Assembly (NCBI GenBank): GCA_028226735.1 | Contig: JAOIYV010000005.1 | Span: 1 to 42,528, forward strand | Reading direction: 5' to 3' | Length of the DNA stretch: 42,528 nucleotides | From: Candidatus Pelagibacter sp. | GTDB lineage: Bacteria; Pseudomonadota; Alphaproteobacteria; Pelagibacterales; Pelagibacteraceae | In this document: positions 18,877 through 26,847 of the stretch, one piece after another | Layout: each line of letters begins with the position of its first letter | Position numbering within the stretch: the first letter of the stretch is position 1 | Notes under the pieces: generated by a model | Seen by the model: the letters and a program-made list of their open reading frames with translations, nothing else | Told to the model about the DNA's origin: nothing | The model's database searches: none | Position numbers and translations under genes: made by a program

Positions 18877-19611
18877 ATGTCTAATTCTATTGAAGTAATT
18901 AATCTTTCTAAAACTTATAAAAAAAAGCCAGCAGTTAATAATATAAATTTTCAAGTTGAAGAAGGTAAAATCATTGGACTACTAGGTCCAAATGGTTGTG
19001 GAAAAACTACTACAATTGCCATGATACTTGGATTACTAAAACCAACTAGTGGTAAAGTTTTAGTTAATGGAAAAGATATTGAAAATCATAGAATTAATTT
19101 ATTACATAAGATGAATTTCATTTCTCCATATATTGAGTTACCAAAAAAATTAACTGTAAAACAAAATTTGATTGTTTATGGAAAATTATACAATGTAAAA
19201 AACTTATTAGAAAGAATTGAATATCTTTCAACTAAACTTAGACTGAATAAGTTTATTAACAGTATAACTGGTGAGCTATCATCGGGACAAAAAAATAGAG
19301 TAAGTTTAGCTAAATCCTTAATTAATGACCCTACCGTTTTATTATTAGATGAGCCAACAGCTTCACTAGATCCTGAAACAGGAGATTTTATAAGAACATT
19401 TTTAGAAGATTATAAAAAAGAAAAAAAAATATCAATATTACTTGCTTCTCATAATATGGATGAAGTGACAAGATTGTGTTCATCCATAATGATGATGAAA
19501 AATGGAACCATCATCGATCAAGGTAGTCCTGTAGAGCTGATAAATAAACACGGTAGAAATAATCTTGAAGAGGTTTTTTTAAAACTTGCTAGGAGTGAAA
19601 ATGAATTTTAA
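18877..19611 (+). CDS. ABC transporter ATP-binding protein (ABC-2 exporter type)
   Basis: A 244-aa nucleotide-binding subunit. Walker A is GPNGCGKTTT (residues ~36-45), the signature motif is LSSGQKNRVSLAK, and Walker B is VLLLDEPTASLDPETG; the H-loop histidine is in LLASHNMDEV. The layout matches the ABC-2 type exporter ATPases (multidrug/NodI-like or polysaccharide export). It overlaps the permease gene by 11 nt, so the two form a transporter. Substrate is unknown. The ATG directly follows the tsaC stop, with no room for an own promoter. Confidence 0.92.
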   Translation: MSNSIEVINLSKTYKKKPAVNNINFQVEEGKIIGLLGPNGCGKTTTIAMILGLLKPTSGKVLVNGKDIENHRINLLHKMNFISPYIELPKKLTVKQNLIVYGKLYNVKNLLERIEYLSTKLRLNKFINSITGELSSGQKNRVSLAKSLINDPTVLLLDEPTASLDPETGDFIRTFLEDYKKEKKISILLASHNMDEVTRLCSSIMMMKNGTIIDQGSPVELINKHGRNNLEEVFLKLARSENEF

Positions 19612-20392
19612 TAGAATGTATGGTCTTTTTTTGAGACATTTTTTTTTAATAAAAAGTTCATTTCCTAGAGTACTTGATCTTATATACTGGCCTACTATAC
19701 AAATAATACTTTGGGGCTTCATTTCTAAGTTCTTCTCTACTTATAGTGAATATTATAACAATACAATTGGTGTAATTTTAACCTGTGCAATACTTTACGA
19801 TTTTTTATTTAGGTCAAGTATAAGTTTTAATATGTCCTTTTTAGAAGAAATTTGGAGTAGAAACTTCACCAATCTATTTATTGCCCCAATGAAAATAAGT
19901 GAAATAATTATTTCTCTAATTTTTACAGCACTTATAAGGACCTTAATTGGTTTAGTTCCAGCAATTTTAATTACCTCTCCTCTATTTGGTATATCTATTT
20001 TGAATCTTGGAATGCCACTATTATTTTTATTCTTAAGTCTCTATATTTTTGGCATCACTCTTGGTTTGTTTGTTTCGGCTGGATTATTGAGATTTGGGCC
20101 TTCATTTGAAAATATAGCTTGGTCTTCATTATTTTTGTTGGCACCTCTTGGATGCATTTATTACCCAATTGAAATATTACCTGAATTTTTTCAAAACATA
20201 GCTAAGGCTTTGCCACTAGTCTACATCTTTGAAGAGGCAAGAAGTATATTGGTGAATAATATTGTTGATTATAAAAATATTTTATATGCTTTTTACTTAA
20301 ATGCTTTTTACCTAATTATAGGTATATCGTTATTTTATTACTCATTTTCACAAGCTAGGAAAAAAGGGTCTTTATTAAATATGGGTGAGTAA
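19601..20392 (+). CDS. ABC-2 type permease
   Basis: Membrane subunit of about 263 aa with six hydrophobic segments, a pattern typical of ABC-2 permeases (drug or polysaccharide exporters): an N-terminal segment around LDLIYWPTIQIILWGFISKFF, then several others including TALIRTLIGLVPAILI and the LGLFVSAGLLRFGPSFENIAWSSLFLLAPLGCIYYPIEILP ABC-2 signature region. The frame opens at 19586, but the ATG at 19601 with AGGAG 5 nt upstream (19591-19595) is chosen. Pairs with the preceding ATPase. Given the adjacent carbohydrate-like operon, export of a glycan or lipid is possible, but an 88-bp gap separates them. Confidence 0.9.
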   Translation: MNFNRMYGLFLRHFFLIKSSFPRVLDLIYWPTIQIILWGFISKFFSTYSEYYNNTIGVILTCAILYDFLFRSSISFNMSFLEEIWSRNFTNLFIAPMKISEIIISLIFTALIRTLIGLVPAILITSPLFGISILNLGMPLLFLFLSLYIFGITLGLFVSAGLLRFGPSFENIAWSSLFLLAPLGCIYYPIEILPEFFQNIAKALPLVYIFEEARSILVNNIVDYKNILYAFYLNAFYLIIGISLFYYSFSQARKKGSLLNMGE

Positions 20393-20430
20393 TGTATGCA
20401 TCTAATTAGAGCAAAATTGATCTATTTATT

Positions 20431-20486
20431 TTGTCAAATAAAACTTTACAGTATAAAAATTGAACTATATCGTTCAAAAAATGAAC
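20431..20486 (+). promoter_or_regulatory. candidate promoter and palindromic operator at the MarR-radical SAM gene start
   Basis: The 88-bp gap after the ABC permease holds TTGTCA at 20431-20436 and TATAAA at 20452-20457 (15-nt spacer, a little short) as possible -35/-10 boxes. Immediately downstream is a perfect inverted repeat, TTGAAC-TATATC-GTTCAA, at 20460-20477, ending 3 nt before the ATG at 20481. A third half-site, TGAAC at 20482-20486, forms a second, overlapping inverted pair with GTTCA (20472-20476). A repressor on this site would block transcription. The first product of the operon carries a winged-helix domain, so autoregulation is a natural inference. Confidence 0.5.
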
Positions 20487-21779
20487 AATTTAAAAAAAAA
20501 TAACAACGATTTTGAAATATTAAGAAAAATAGCAAAAAAACCAGATGTTTCTCAAAGAGAACTTTCTAAAGAGCTAGGATTTAGTTTGGGAAAATTAAAC
20601 TATTCACTAAGAGAGCTACAAAAAAAAGGTCTAATAAAAATTAAAAACTTTAAAAAAAATAAAAAAAAATTAAATTATTTATATGTATTAACTCCACTGG
20701 GAATTTCAAAAAAAGCTAAGCTAGCTATCGACTTTATGAAAAGAACTATGAAGGAGTATGACACTCTAATTATTGAAAACAAAATTAAGCCAATAAAAAA
20801 TTTTGAAAAAGATATTGAGCCAATAAAAAATTCTTTAATCGGTCATAATAGCGACAATTTTAATTTAGAACCTAAAGAAAAAATTAAAGAAAATAAGACA
20901 AGAACGAAACCTTTATTTAAAACAATTCAAATTAATATTAAAAGAAGAACAGTAAAAGTAGACGATATTTTATCAACTTTTAAAGAAAAACCAATACCAA
21001 GTTGGATTGAATTAAGTTTAATTGATGTTTGCAATAGAAGCTGTTCATTTTGTCCAAAATCTGATCCAAAAGTTGCACCAGACACCTATCAAAAAATGCA
21101 ACTATCCTTAATAGATAAATTATGTAAAGAATTAAAAGAAATTGAATATAGAGGCTCAGTTGTGCTATGCGGCTATGGTGAGCCAATGCTACATAAAGAC
21201 ATTAATATTATTTCAAAAAAATTATCAGAAGTATCTTTTGTTGAAATTGTAACAAATGGAGACACTCTTAATGCAAAAAAAATTAGAGATCTTTATGCCA
21301 ATAATGTAAATAAGTTATTGATAAGCATGTATGACGGAGAGCACCAGATAGAAAAATTTAATAAAATGGCACTAGAAGCAAAAGTTCCAGATGATTTTGT
21401 GATATTAAGAGATAGGTGGTATGATGCTAAAAAGGATTATGGTCTTAAACTTACAAATAGAGCAGGCTCAATATCTATTGGGGACCAAGAAAAAGTTGGA
21501 AAATACACAAAGTGTTTCTATCCTTCTTACCAATTTCTAATTGATTGGAATGGAGATATTTTCTTGTGCCCTCAGGATTGGCAAAGAAGAGTTACAATGG
21601 GGAATATGATGCAAGAACATATTTTTGACATATGGGATGGGAAAATAATGAACAAGTATAGAAAAAATTTGATTAATGGAAAAAGAAAAGATAATCCTTG
21701 TACGATGTGTAATGCTGAGGGTACTATACTAGGAAAAAAACACGCAAATGCTTGGAATGATATTTATACACCTAATTAA
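20481..21779 (+). CDS. MarR/EPS-type winged-helix domain fused to radical SAM/SPASM-like enzyme
   Basis: Begins at ATG 20481 (a TTG at 20460 is in frame upstream but lies in the palindrome). The 432-aa protein has two parts. Residues ~10-95 form a winged helix: DFEILRKIAKK, SQRELSKELGFSLGKLNYSLREL and KGLIKIKNFKKNKKKLNYLYVLTP, closely resembling the MarR-family EPS-associated regulators (TIGR04176 type). After a charged linker (~96-170) comes a radical SAM domain with CNRSCSFC (C184, C188, C191, the CxxxCxxC cluster) and GYGEP (231-235), then a SPASM/twitch-like C-terminus with C345, GDIFLC (C363) and CTMC (C407, C410), four cysteines able to bind one auxiliary Fe-S cluster. Substrate unknown. 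Opens a tight five-gene operon. Confidence 0.85.
   Translation: MNNLKKNNNDFEILRKIAKKPDVSQRELSKELGFSLGKLNYSLRELQKKGLIKIKNFKKNKKKLNYLYVLTPLGISKKAKLAIDFMKRTMKEYDTLIIENKIKPIKNFEKDIEPIKNSLIGHNSDNFNLEPKEKIKENKTRTKPLFKTIQINIKRRTVKVDDILSTFKEKPIPSWIELSLIDVCNRSCSFCPKSDPKVAPDTYQKMQLSLIDKLCKELKEIEYRGSVVLCGYGEPMLHKDINIISKKLSEVSFVEIVTNGDTLNAKKIRDLYANNVNKLLISMYDGEHQIEKFNKMALEAKVPDDFVILRDRWYDAKKDYGLKLTNRAGSISIGDQEKVGKYTKCFYPSYQFLIDWNGDIFLCPQDWQRRVTMGNMMQEHIFDIWDGKIMNKYRKNLINGKRKDNPCTMCNAEGTILGKKHANAWNDIYTPN
20789..20832 (+). repeat. in-frame 30-nt-period direct repeat in the linker
   Basis: The 14-mer GCCAATAAAAAATT occurs at 20789-20802 and again at 20819-20832, exactly 30 nt apart, encoding KPIKN and EPIKN repeats in the linker between the DNA-binding and radical SAM domains. 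This looks like a small tandem duplication and suggests the linker tolerates length change. Confidence 0.6.
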
Positions 21780-21785
21780 TTTTAT

Positions 21786-22517
21786 ATGAAAAAAATTACT
21801 TTAATAACTGGTGCAGGGAGAGGAATTGGAAAAGAAATAGCTATTAAGTTTGGAGAAGAAAACCATATTCTATTTTTGTTAATTCAAAAAAAACAACAAA
21901 AAAAAGAATTAATCAAAATTTTAAGTAAAAAAAAAATTGATTATTCTATTTTAGTCGGAGATTTAAAAGATAGAAATTTTGTTAAATCATTGGATAAAAA
22001 AATTCCAAAAGTGAATAATTTGATAAATAATGCTGCTGTAGCTAATACTAAATATTTTACAAATGTTTCCAGGAAAGAATTAGATAATATTATGGATGTT
22101 AACCTGAAGTCAATTTTTGAAATTTCCCAAATTTTTTCAAAAAAAATGATTAAGAAAAATATTGAGGGTAATATTATTAACATAAGCTCACAACTTGGAC
22201 ATACAGCTGCATATAATAGATCAGCTTACTGTATGACTAAATTTGGTTTAGAGGGTCTAACAAAATCAATGGCTCTAGACCTTGCAAAATATGGAATAAA
22301 AGTTAATTCAATAGCTCCTACTAAAACTATAGTAAATTTAGAGGAACTAAGTAAAACAAAAAAAAGATTAAATATTATAAGAAATAAAATACCACTAAAA
22401 AAATTTTCAACAGTTAAAGAAATAGCTGGCATTGCCTACTTTTTAACTACAGAAGCAGCAAATTCTATAACTGGAACATCAATTATTTCAGATGGTGGTT
22501 GGACAGCTGGTAAATAG
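21786..22517 (+). CDS. short-chain dehydrogenase/reductase
   Basis: A 243-aa classical SDR, NAD(P)-dependent. Seen: cofactor loop TGAGRGIG (residues 8-15), NNAA (81-84), catalytic Ser134/135, Tyr148 and Lys152 in the YxxxK motif (YCMTK), and the C-terminal SDGGWTAGK. It resembles FabG-like and sugar/alcohol dehydrogenases; substrate cannot be told. The gene begins 6 nt after the radical SAM fusion and ends 3 nt before the next gene, so it is in the same operon. Together with the ene-reductase downstream it suggests stepwise redox conversion of a small substrate. Confidence 0.9.
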   Translation: MKKITLITGAGRGIGKEIAIKFGEENHILFLLIQKKQQKKELIKILSKKKIDYSILVGDLKDRNFVKSLDKKIPKVNNLINNAAVANTKYFTNVSRKELDNIMDVNLKSIFEISQIFSKKMIKKNIEGNIINISSQLGHTAAYNRSAYCMTKFGLEGLTKSMALDLAKYGIKVNSIAPTKTIVNLEELSKTKKRLNIIRNKIPLKKFSTVKEIAGIAYFLTTEAANSITGTSIISDGGWTAGK

Positions 22518-22520
22518 ATC

Positions 22521-22991
22521 ATGAAAGAATGGAAAATTATAAAGCAAATCAAGCTTAATAATTCAGTAGATTTGATTAAAGCTTTAAAAAAAAAGGGATT
22601 TAAAACTAGTCCATGGATAGATGATATTTTTTTAAATAAAAATTTTAAGAACAAAAAAATAAAACTTCCTATGATCTTATATAGAGTATCTTTAAAAGAT
22701 TTGGGGATCAAAAAACCAACTGAATTAAACAAAGTTTATAAAATTTCAAAGAAAAAAGGATTTAAGTTAGTGAACCCCTTATTTGCTTTAATTTGTCGGG
22801 AACTTTACCTTGAGCAACCAACTGGAGAATGGCTTAGATTTGCAACACCATTTAATTCAATGATTGATAGTGATGGAGTTTCCCATCTTCCAAAACTAGG
22901 TAAGGCATTAAATCTTTATTTTATAGAAACTTACTGGTCGTACCCTAAAGCTGTTTTTCACCCACATAATGAATTTGTATTTAGTAGATGA
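22521..22991 (+). CDS. conserved-looking hypothetical protein, 156 aa
   Basis: I do not recognise this family. The protein is soluble in appearance (no signal peptide or membrane segment), with a basic N-terminal half. The C-terminal half contains a polar/aromatic pattern: GFKLVNPLFALICRE, then LEQPTGEWLRFATPF, DSDGVSHLP, and NEFVFSR at the end. The QPxGEWLRxA...DSDG combination recurs, from memory, in short uncharacterised bacterial proteins. It starts 3 nt after the SDR and overlaps the ene-reductase by 4 nt (ATGA), so it is a fixed member of the operon. A small binding or accessory protein for one of the flanking enzymes is possible, but this is a guess. Confidence 0.75.
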   Translation: MKEWKIIKQIKLNNSVDLIKALKKKGFKTSPWIDDIFLNKNFKNKKIKLPMILYRVSLKDLGIKKPTELNKVYKISKKKGFKLVNPLFALICRELYLEQPTGEWLRFATPFNSMIDSDGVSHLPKLGKALNLYFIETYWSYPKAVFHPHNEFVFSR

Positions 22992-24049
22992 TTTTTAATA
23001 AACTTAAATTAGGTAAATTTTATTTAAGCAATAGAGTCATAGTTTCTCCAATGTGCCAATATTCTGGAATAAATGGATCGCCATCGAAATGGCATTATGT
23101 TCACTTGTTAAAACTAATAAAGTCTGGCGCAGCAATGGTTATGCTGGAATCAACTGCTGTAAGTAATAATGGAAAAATTACTCATGCTGATTTATGTCTG
23201 AATAACTTGAGGCAAAAAAAAAAATTTAAAGATTTGCTTAATTTTCTAAGATCACATGAAAAACAATCATTGATAGGATTACAAATATCTCACTCCGGTA
23301 GAAAGGGTTCTTCTGAGATTCCCTGGAAAAAATCAAATACAGCTTTAAAAAATAAAAAAAAGTGGCAAACTTATTCGGCATCATCAATTAAAAAAGATAA
23401 ATATTGGCCTGTACCAAAAAGTCTTTCTAAAAAAGAAATTAAGATAATTATCAAAGAATTTATCAATACAGCTAGCCTTGCAAACAAAACAGGTTTTGAC
23501 GGAATAGAGATCCACATGGCCCATGGATACCTCATCCATCAATTTTTATCTCCAATTTCTAATAAAAGAAAAGATGAGTATGGAGGTAATTTAGAAAACA
23601 GATGTAGATTCGCATTAGAAATTGCAAAAGAAGTTAGAAAAACTTGGCCAAAAAATAAAATTTTAGGTGCTAGAATTACAGCAACTGATCATCTTAAGAA
23701 TGGTATTGGTATAAAAGACTCAATTTATTTGGCAAAAAGTTTGAATAAAATTGGATTTGATTATTTATGTATATCAAGTGGAGGTATTTTAACCAAAACA
23801 AATCTAAAATTTTATAAAGGTTTTAGATTAAAATTTGCTGAACAAATTAAAAAAACAACTAAAATGGCAATCAGAACTTCGGGTCACTTAGAAGACTTGT
23901 CTTTTGCTGAAAATGCCATCAAACAAAAAAAAATAGATTTAATTGCAGTAGGTCGAAATTTTGTAAAAAATACATCTTTTTTATTTAAGTATTCAAAAAA
24001 AAAACAGATAAAAAATTTTATTGAGAAACCATATTTAAGATGCATCTAA
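22988..24049 (+). CDS. NADH:flavin oxidoreductase / ene-reductase (YqjM-like Old Yellow Enzyme)
   Basis: A 353-aa FMN TIM-barrel of the Old Yellow Enzyme family. Seen: NRVIVSPMCQYS with Cys23 (the YqjM-class cysteine tuning the flavin), LQISHSGRKGSS, then EIHMAHGYLIHQFLSP with His176 and His179 expected to bind the substrate carbonyl, DEYGGNLENRCRFALEI, and AVGRNFV near the C-terminus. Such enzymes reduce activated C=C bonds using NAD(P)H. Overlaps the previous gene by 4 nt and the next by 10 nt. In this operon, its substrate may be an unsaturated intermediate made by the radical SAM enzyme or SDR; that is inference. Confidence 0.88.
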   Translation: MIFNKLKLGKFYLSNRVIVSPMCQYSGINGSPSKWHYVHLLKLIKSGAAMVMLESTAVSNNGKITHADLCLNNLRQKKKFKDLLNFLRSHEKQSLIGLQISHSGRKGSSEIPWKKSNTALKNKKKWQTYSASSIKKDKYWPVPKSLSKKEIKIIIKEFINTASLANKTGFDGIEIHMAHGYLIHQFLSPISNKRKDEYGGNLENRCRFALEIAKEVRKTWPKNKILGARITATDHLKNGIGIKDSIYLAKSLNKIGFDYLCISSGGILTKTNLKFYKGFRLKFAEQIKKTTKMAIRTSGHLEDLSFAENAIKQKKIDLIAVGRNFVKNTSFLFKYSKKKQIKNFIEKPYLRCI

Positions 24050-25692
24050 AAGAAGATTTAATATGGGATGTAGACGGGAAAAAAGATGAGTTTCCAAAAA
24101 AAATTAGAGAAATATATTTTAAAAATTATGTTATTTTAAGAAAAAAATACACTAATTGGATCGGAAAAATAAGTGAACCTTTTTCTAATGATATAGACTG
24201 GTGGGTCTCAACACCAGCTAGTAGAAATCCAAATTTTTCCAAAATTTTTGATACTATATGCGTGCTAGAAACAATTAAAAAAATTAAGATTAGTAATATT
24301 AAGATTATAACAAGCTCTATCGAACTTTATGATCTTATCAAGTTACATTTTAGAGAGAAAAGGATTAAAGTTCATTTAAATAAAAATAGAAATGATAATA
24401 AAAATTTAATTAATTTTTTTCACTGCATTATATTTCAAACAATAATTTATATAATAATTAATTTTTTTTATAAAAAAAAAATCCCAAAAAATAATAAAAT
24501 TGTTCTAATAAATAGTTATCCGACTTACAACATAAATAAAATTGAAAGATTATTTCAATTTAGCAAGAAATTCATAAAAATTAACAAAAAAAAAATAGTG
24601 TATATACCAACCATACTGGCTAATAAAAATATTTTCAAAGTTTTTGGGGTCATAAACTTCTTGTCCAAAGAAAATTATGTTTTTAAAGAAAATCTTTTAT
24701 ATTTCAGGGATTTAATTTATGCATTTCGCCATCCAACAAGAGTAAGAAAGTTCAAGGTCAAATTTACAAAATATGATCAGTTTGATTTAAGTAATTTAAT
24801 TTATAATGAATTAAAAAGTTTGAAATATTTTAATGCTAAAATGATAGGTATTCTAAATTATAAGTTTGTTGAGAGATTAAAGTTTAAAAAAACAAATATT
24901 TCAAAAACTTTCTGCTGGCTAGAGAATCATGAACAAAAAGGATGGAGCTTAGGCTTTAGAAAATTTTTACCATCAGTAAAAACTTTTGGATATCAAGGAT
25001 TTACAAATTTACCTCAACTAATGAATACAATTCCAACTAAATTTGAGGAAAAATTTAGAGTTATTCCTAGTACAATAGTAGTTTCTGGTAAAGCATACGT
25101 CAAACCTAGGAGTGAATTTTATTCAAAATTAAATATAAAAGTTGGGCCCTCATTTATTTACAATAGTGTACATAGAGATTTTAAAATAAATAAAAAAATA
25201 AAATTTTTAGTAATACTTGGTGAAATTTTGAGTATAAATTTAAGTGTCTTAGATTGGCTATACTATTCTATTAAAAAAAATAATGATTTAGTTTTTTATA
25301 TAAAAAAACCAAAGTTATTAAATTTAGATGAATTTATTGATAATAAATATATTAAAAAAAATATTTTTTTTTGTGAGGGTAATTTATCTAATTTTCTGAA
25401 GCAGGCAGAAAATGTTTTAGTTTCTGGGCCAACTGGTTCAACTCTAGAATCTTTAGCATATAATTGTAAACTTATTATTCCAAAAATAGATCCTTATGAC
25501 TCACTTAATTTAAGCTCCGTGGGGGCTCCAAAAAAGATGTATAAAATTTTAAATGATAAAAATAAATTTTCATCCTATCTAAATAAAATTAATTTAAAAA
25601 AAAAAGATAATAAAAATAAATTAAATCTACGCAAATTTAGAAATCATTACTTTGAAAAATCATCTATTAAAAATGAGAATATTTTTATATAA
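24040..25692 (+). CDS. putative GT-B-like surface carbohydrate transferase
   Basis: A 550-aa, very lysine- and asparagine-rich protein. The N-terminal half has IDWWVSTPASRN (52-63), a pattern I associate with LPS/capsule-region proteins, and a hydrophobic stretch (126-144) that could anchor it to the membrane. The C-terminal half includes SGPTGSTLES (462-471), like the nucleotide/donor-binding turn of GT-B-fold enzymes and of LIC12162-type putative transferases, followed by IIPKIDPYDSLNLSSVGAP. The donor and acceptor are not known. It overlaps the ene-reductase by 10 nt and ends the operon, 32 bp from the 3' end of a convergent tRNA-Arg. Base composition is even more AT-rich than its neighbours. 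Confidence 0.55.
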   Translation: MHLKEDLIWDVDGKKDEFPKKIREIYFKNYVILRKKYTNWIGKISEPFSNDIDWWVSTPASRNPNFSKIFDTICVLETIKKIKISNIKIITSSIELYDLIKLHFREKRIKVHLNKNRNDNKNLINFFHCIIFQTIIYIIINFFYKKKIPKNNKIVLINSYPTYNINKIERLFQFSKKFIKINKKKIVYIPTILANKNIFKVFGVINFLSKENYVFKENLLYFRDLIYAFRHPTRVRKFKVKFTKYDQFDLSNLIYNELKSLKYFNAKMIGILNYKFVERLKFKKTNISKTFCWLENHEQKGWSLGFRKFLPSVKTFGYQGFTNLPQLMNTIPTKFEEKFRVIPSTIVVSGKAYVKPRSEFYSKLNIKVGPSFIYNSVHRDFKINKKIKFLVILGEILSINLSVLDWLYYSIKKNNDLVFYIKKPKLLNLDEFIDNKYIKKNIFFCEGNLSNFLKQAENVLVSGPTGSTLESLAYNCKLIIPKIDPYDSLNLSSVGAPKKMYKILNDKNKFSSYLNKINLKKKDNKNKLNLRKFRNHYFEKSSIKNENIFI

Positions 25693-25724
25693 TAGCTAGA
25701 AAAGTAAATCAAACTGTGTACTTT

Positions 25725-25801
25725 TGGTGCGCCTGCTAGGAGTCGAACCCAGAACCTCCTGATCCGAAGTCAGGCGCTCTATCCAGTTGAGCTACAAGCG
25801 C
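25725..25801 (-). tRNA. tRNA-Arg (anticodon TCG)
   Basis: A 77-nt cloverleaf on the minus strand, with encoded CCA at 25727-25725. The acceptor stem pairs GCGCTTG with CAGGCGC (one G-T pair); the anticodon stem is CCTGA/TCAGG with the loop CTTCGGA, giving anticodon TCG (Arg, CGN codons); the T arm is CTGGG-TTCGACT-CCTAG, with one G-T pair. Its 3' end faces the accessory operon and its 5' end faces rluD, 23 bp away. No second tRNA is seen in the window. Confidence 0.95.
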
Positions 25802-25824
25802 ATATAGTATTAGTATTACATTTT

Positions 25825-26805
25825 ATGGAAAAAAACATTAATTTAATAGTAGAAGAAGATGAGAATAATATAAGACTTGATGTATTCGTCACTAAAAGAA
25901 AGACATTAATTAGTCGAACAAGAATTAAAAATCTAATTCTTAAAAAGAAATTAAAATTAAATAATCAAATAATTAACAGCCCTTCAAAAAAAGTTTTATT
26001 AGGTGACAAGATTACTCTTATAATTCCTGAGCCTAAAGAGGCTTCTCTAAAACCTTATAATTTCAAATTGGAAATTGTTTATGAAGATGATGATTTGCTA
26101 GTGATCAATAAACCTGCTGGTATAATCATGCATCCTGGTGCTGGAAATTATGATAAAACAATTGTTAATGCCTTAATGCACTATAATAAAGACTCACTTT
26201 CCACAATTGGTGACGAACTTAGACCAGGCATTGTTCACAGAATAGATAAAGATACATCTGGATTAGTTGTTATAGCAAAAAATAATGAAACTCATGAAAA
26301 CCTATCCCATCAATTCAGCAAGCATTCTATTACAAGAATTTATCAACTATTAATTTGGGGAAAGCTTAGACCTTCATCCGGTAAAATTGACACTTTTATA
26401 ACCAGAAGTTCAAAAAATAGACAAATGATGGAAGTAAGCATTTCAAAAGGTAAACGTGCGATAACCAATTATAAAACTATAGAAATTTTTGAGAATGACA
26501 AAACAGCTACATTTAGTTTGGTTGAATGCAGACTAGAAACTGGAAGAACACATCAAATAAGAGTTCATATGACACACATGGGCAACAGTATTATGGGTGA
26601 TGGCAAATATAAAAAGAAATATAAAAAATTAAAGGATATTGATACTAATTTAGAAAACTCAATTTACAAACTTGATAGGCAATTTTTACATGCAAAAACT
26701 TTAGGTTTTATTCACCCTAAAACTAATGAGGAAATGGTTTTTTCCTCAATTTTGCCACAAGAACTTGAAAAAATACTCATATTGCTTAGAAATACTAGTA
26801 AATAA
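25825..26805 (+). CDS. rluD: 23S rRNA pseudouridine synthase RluD
   Basis: Pseudouridylates helix 69 of 23S rRNA (positions 1911/1915/1917 in E. coli numbering). The 326-aa protein has an N-terminal S4-like RNA-binding domain (residues ~15-70), then LLVINKPAGIIMHPG, HRIDKDTSGLVVIAK with catalytic Asp141, and the C-terminal RLETGRTHQIRVHMTHMGNSIMGD. Length and motif set fit RluD rather than RluC. The gene begins 23 bp past the tRNA and lies upstream of rpoH by 42 bp. Confidence 0.93.
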   Translation: MEKNINLIVEEDENNIRLDVFVTKRKTLISRTRIKNLILKKKLKLNNQIINSPSKKVLLGDKITLIIPEPKEASLKPYNFKLEIVYEDDDLLVINKPAGIIMHPGAGNYDKTIVNALMHYNKDSLSTIGDELRPGIVHRIDKDTSGLVVIAKNNETHENLSHQFSKHSITRIYQLLIWGKLRPSSGKIDTFITRSSKNRQMMEVSISKGKRAITNYKTIEIFENDKTATFSLVECRLETGRTHQIRVHMTHMGNSIMGDGKYKKKYKKLKDIDTNLENSIYKLDRQFLHAKTLGFIHPKTNEEMVFSSILPQELEKILILLRNTSK

Positions 26806-26847
26806 GATATTGAAATATTAATATACTTAACTAAATAAATACAACTT

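Noticed and set aside
23214..25605. Long A tracts (10-11 A at 23214-23224, 23995-24004, 24472-24481, 25596-25605) in the operon's last two genes, suggesting phase variation
   Set aside because: Equal or longer tracts occur in housekeeping genes, for example 12 bases in tilS at 34418-34429; with this base composition and lysine-rich proteins they are expected.
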